Shown: positions 63,518 through 64,000 of the stretch, piece after piece
Position numbering within the stretch: the stretch's first letter is position 1
How the letters are laid out: each line of letters starts with the position of its first letter
NCBI RefSeq assembly: GCF_021513135.1
Contig: NZ_CP090981.1
Coordinates: 2,604,001 to 2,668,000, forward strand
DNA from: Vibrio sp. SS-MA-C1-2
Lineage (GTDB): Bacteria > Pseudomonadota > Gammaproteobacteria > Enterobacterales > Vibrionaceae
Direction: 5' to 3'
DNA: 64,000 nt
The notes under the pieces: generated by a model
Databases searched by the model: none
What the model was told of the DNA's origin: nothing
The model's input: the letters and a program-made list of their open reading frames with translations, nothing else
Position numbers and translations under genes: made by a program

Positions 63518-64000
63518 AATGACTCTTTCTTTTCGCGATTATCGGTAATTTTAAAATCAGCTTTTTTGATCAAAATATAAGCTTGTTGCCAGCAGATTTG
63601 AGCTTGTTGCTGACTCAATGCTTTATCTTGATAAAGTCCTTGTAGCCAAACTGCGGAATATTCAACAAACCCGCGATCCTCCGCTTTTAATTGTTGATCA
63701 AGGTACTCAAACCAAGCATCCCCAGTTAAGCTTGCGACTTGTGATCTTGGGTAATAGCTTAAAATAGTCTGCTTGAGTACACGATTGACCATTTTTAAGT
63801 TGAAGCGGGTTTCTACACCTGGTTGATCTGCTCGATTTGGCTGGTATTTTTTCAACTCTTTTAATGCCAATTTTCGTGCACTTGTCTGTTGAGAACAGCG
63901 ATAAAGCCACCAGCCAACCCCAGCTAAAATTAGCAGTATCACGAGAACGAACAACCACCCCAGCAAGCTTAGCGGCCACCAATTTGGTGCACTCTGTAGA
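63514..64000 (-). CDS. DUF4381 protein, 5' end beyond the window
   Basis: The frame is open to the right edge: the upstream codons read LQSAPNWWPLS and then LLGWLFVLVILLILAGVGWW, the Trp-Trp-Pro pre-helix segment of DUF4381 proteins. So a TTG at 63966 is not the true start and the gene continues past 64000. After one membrane helix there is a soluble helical domain (SARKLALKELKKYQ, LKQTILSYYPRSQVASLTG). It overlaps batA by four bases and belongs to the same operon, where MoxR and DUF58 genes are expected upstream. Confidence 0.85.
   Translation of the reverse strand, partial: LQSAPNWWPLSLLGWLFVLVILLILAGVGWWLYRCSQQTSARKLALKELKKYQPNRADQPGVETRFNLKMVNRVLKQTILSYYPRSQVASLTGDAWFEYLDQQLKAEDRGFVEYSAVWLQGLYQDKALSQQQAQICWQQAYILIKKADFKITDNREKKESL

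Noticed and set aside
63707-63982. 91-codon minus-strand frame at the right edge (VAAKLAGVVVRSRD...)
   Set aside because: Overlaps the DUF4381 gene in another frame; the latter has the family's Trp-Trp-Pro segment and membrane helix.

Overview
This window looks like a chromosomal segment of a Vibrionaceae gammaproteobacterium with low GC. Photobacterium is the best guess, but genus is inference. The evidence is a KtrAB potassium system, a Vibrio-type SLBB capsule exporter, many ERIC-like (IRU) intergenic repeats of about 128 bp, and the layout of the purine-associated yge cluster.

Layout. 1-4.4 kb: the end of a truncated gene, an orphan NapH/YccM-like iron-sulfur membrane protein, and a two-gene module (DUF3596-type tyrosine recombinase plus an unknown 209-aa protein) behind a structured leader. 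4.4-29.4 kb: one long minus-strand O-antigen/capsule locus. It starts at a JUMPstart/ops (RfaH) element at about 29.55 kb and ends at a strong terminator at 4.35 kb. In transcription order it carries an SLBB exporter, wzz, a CDP-glycerol synthase-like gene, rfbB, rfbA (frameshifted), rfbD, an rfbC stub, wzx, a CDP-glycerol transferase (frameshifted), a wzy candidate, GT2 (frameshifted), an acetyltransferase, GT4, intact rfbC, a GT2, two tandem wecA-type transferases, wzi and glmM. The locus is cut into cassettes by six same-direction copies of a ~227-bp non-coding element (a MITE related to ISAs1-family ends), with debris of ISAs1, IS4 and IS200/IS605 elements.

29.8-47.5 kb: an Omp85-like barrel and a lipocalin-like partner divergent from the exporter; a ParD antitoxin with a deleted ParE; ktrAB; a GAF histidine kinase/LuxR regulator pair; a LysR regulator; a cystine symporter; a GtrB/GtrA/PIG-V-like membrane glycosylation operon (GtrB frameshifted); a 2-hydroxyacid dehydrogenase; an MFS transporter; and a DinJ-YafQ pair whose toxin is frameshifted. 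47.5-56.3 kb: ygeW-ygeX-ygeY-hydantoinase-carbamate kinase, divergent from the sigma-54 activator ygeV, with a sigma-54 promoter candidate in the gap. 56.4-64 kb: nagZ, a P1-family peptidase, and a Bat operon (DUF4381, BatA, BatB/C with a 48-bp coding repeat, BatD) running off the right edge.

Main points for a second look: the MITE-partitioned O-antigen locus, the broken and relocated rfbC, five homopolymer-associated frameshifts (decay, phase switching or sequencing error), two toxin-antitoxin loci that both have broken toxins, and the recombinase/unknown-partner module with its RNA-like leader. All homology calls are from reading the sequence; no searches were run.
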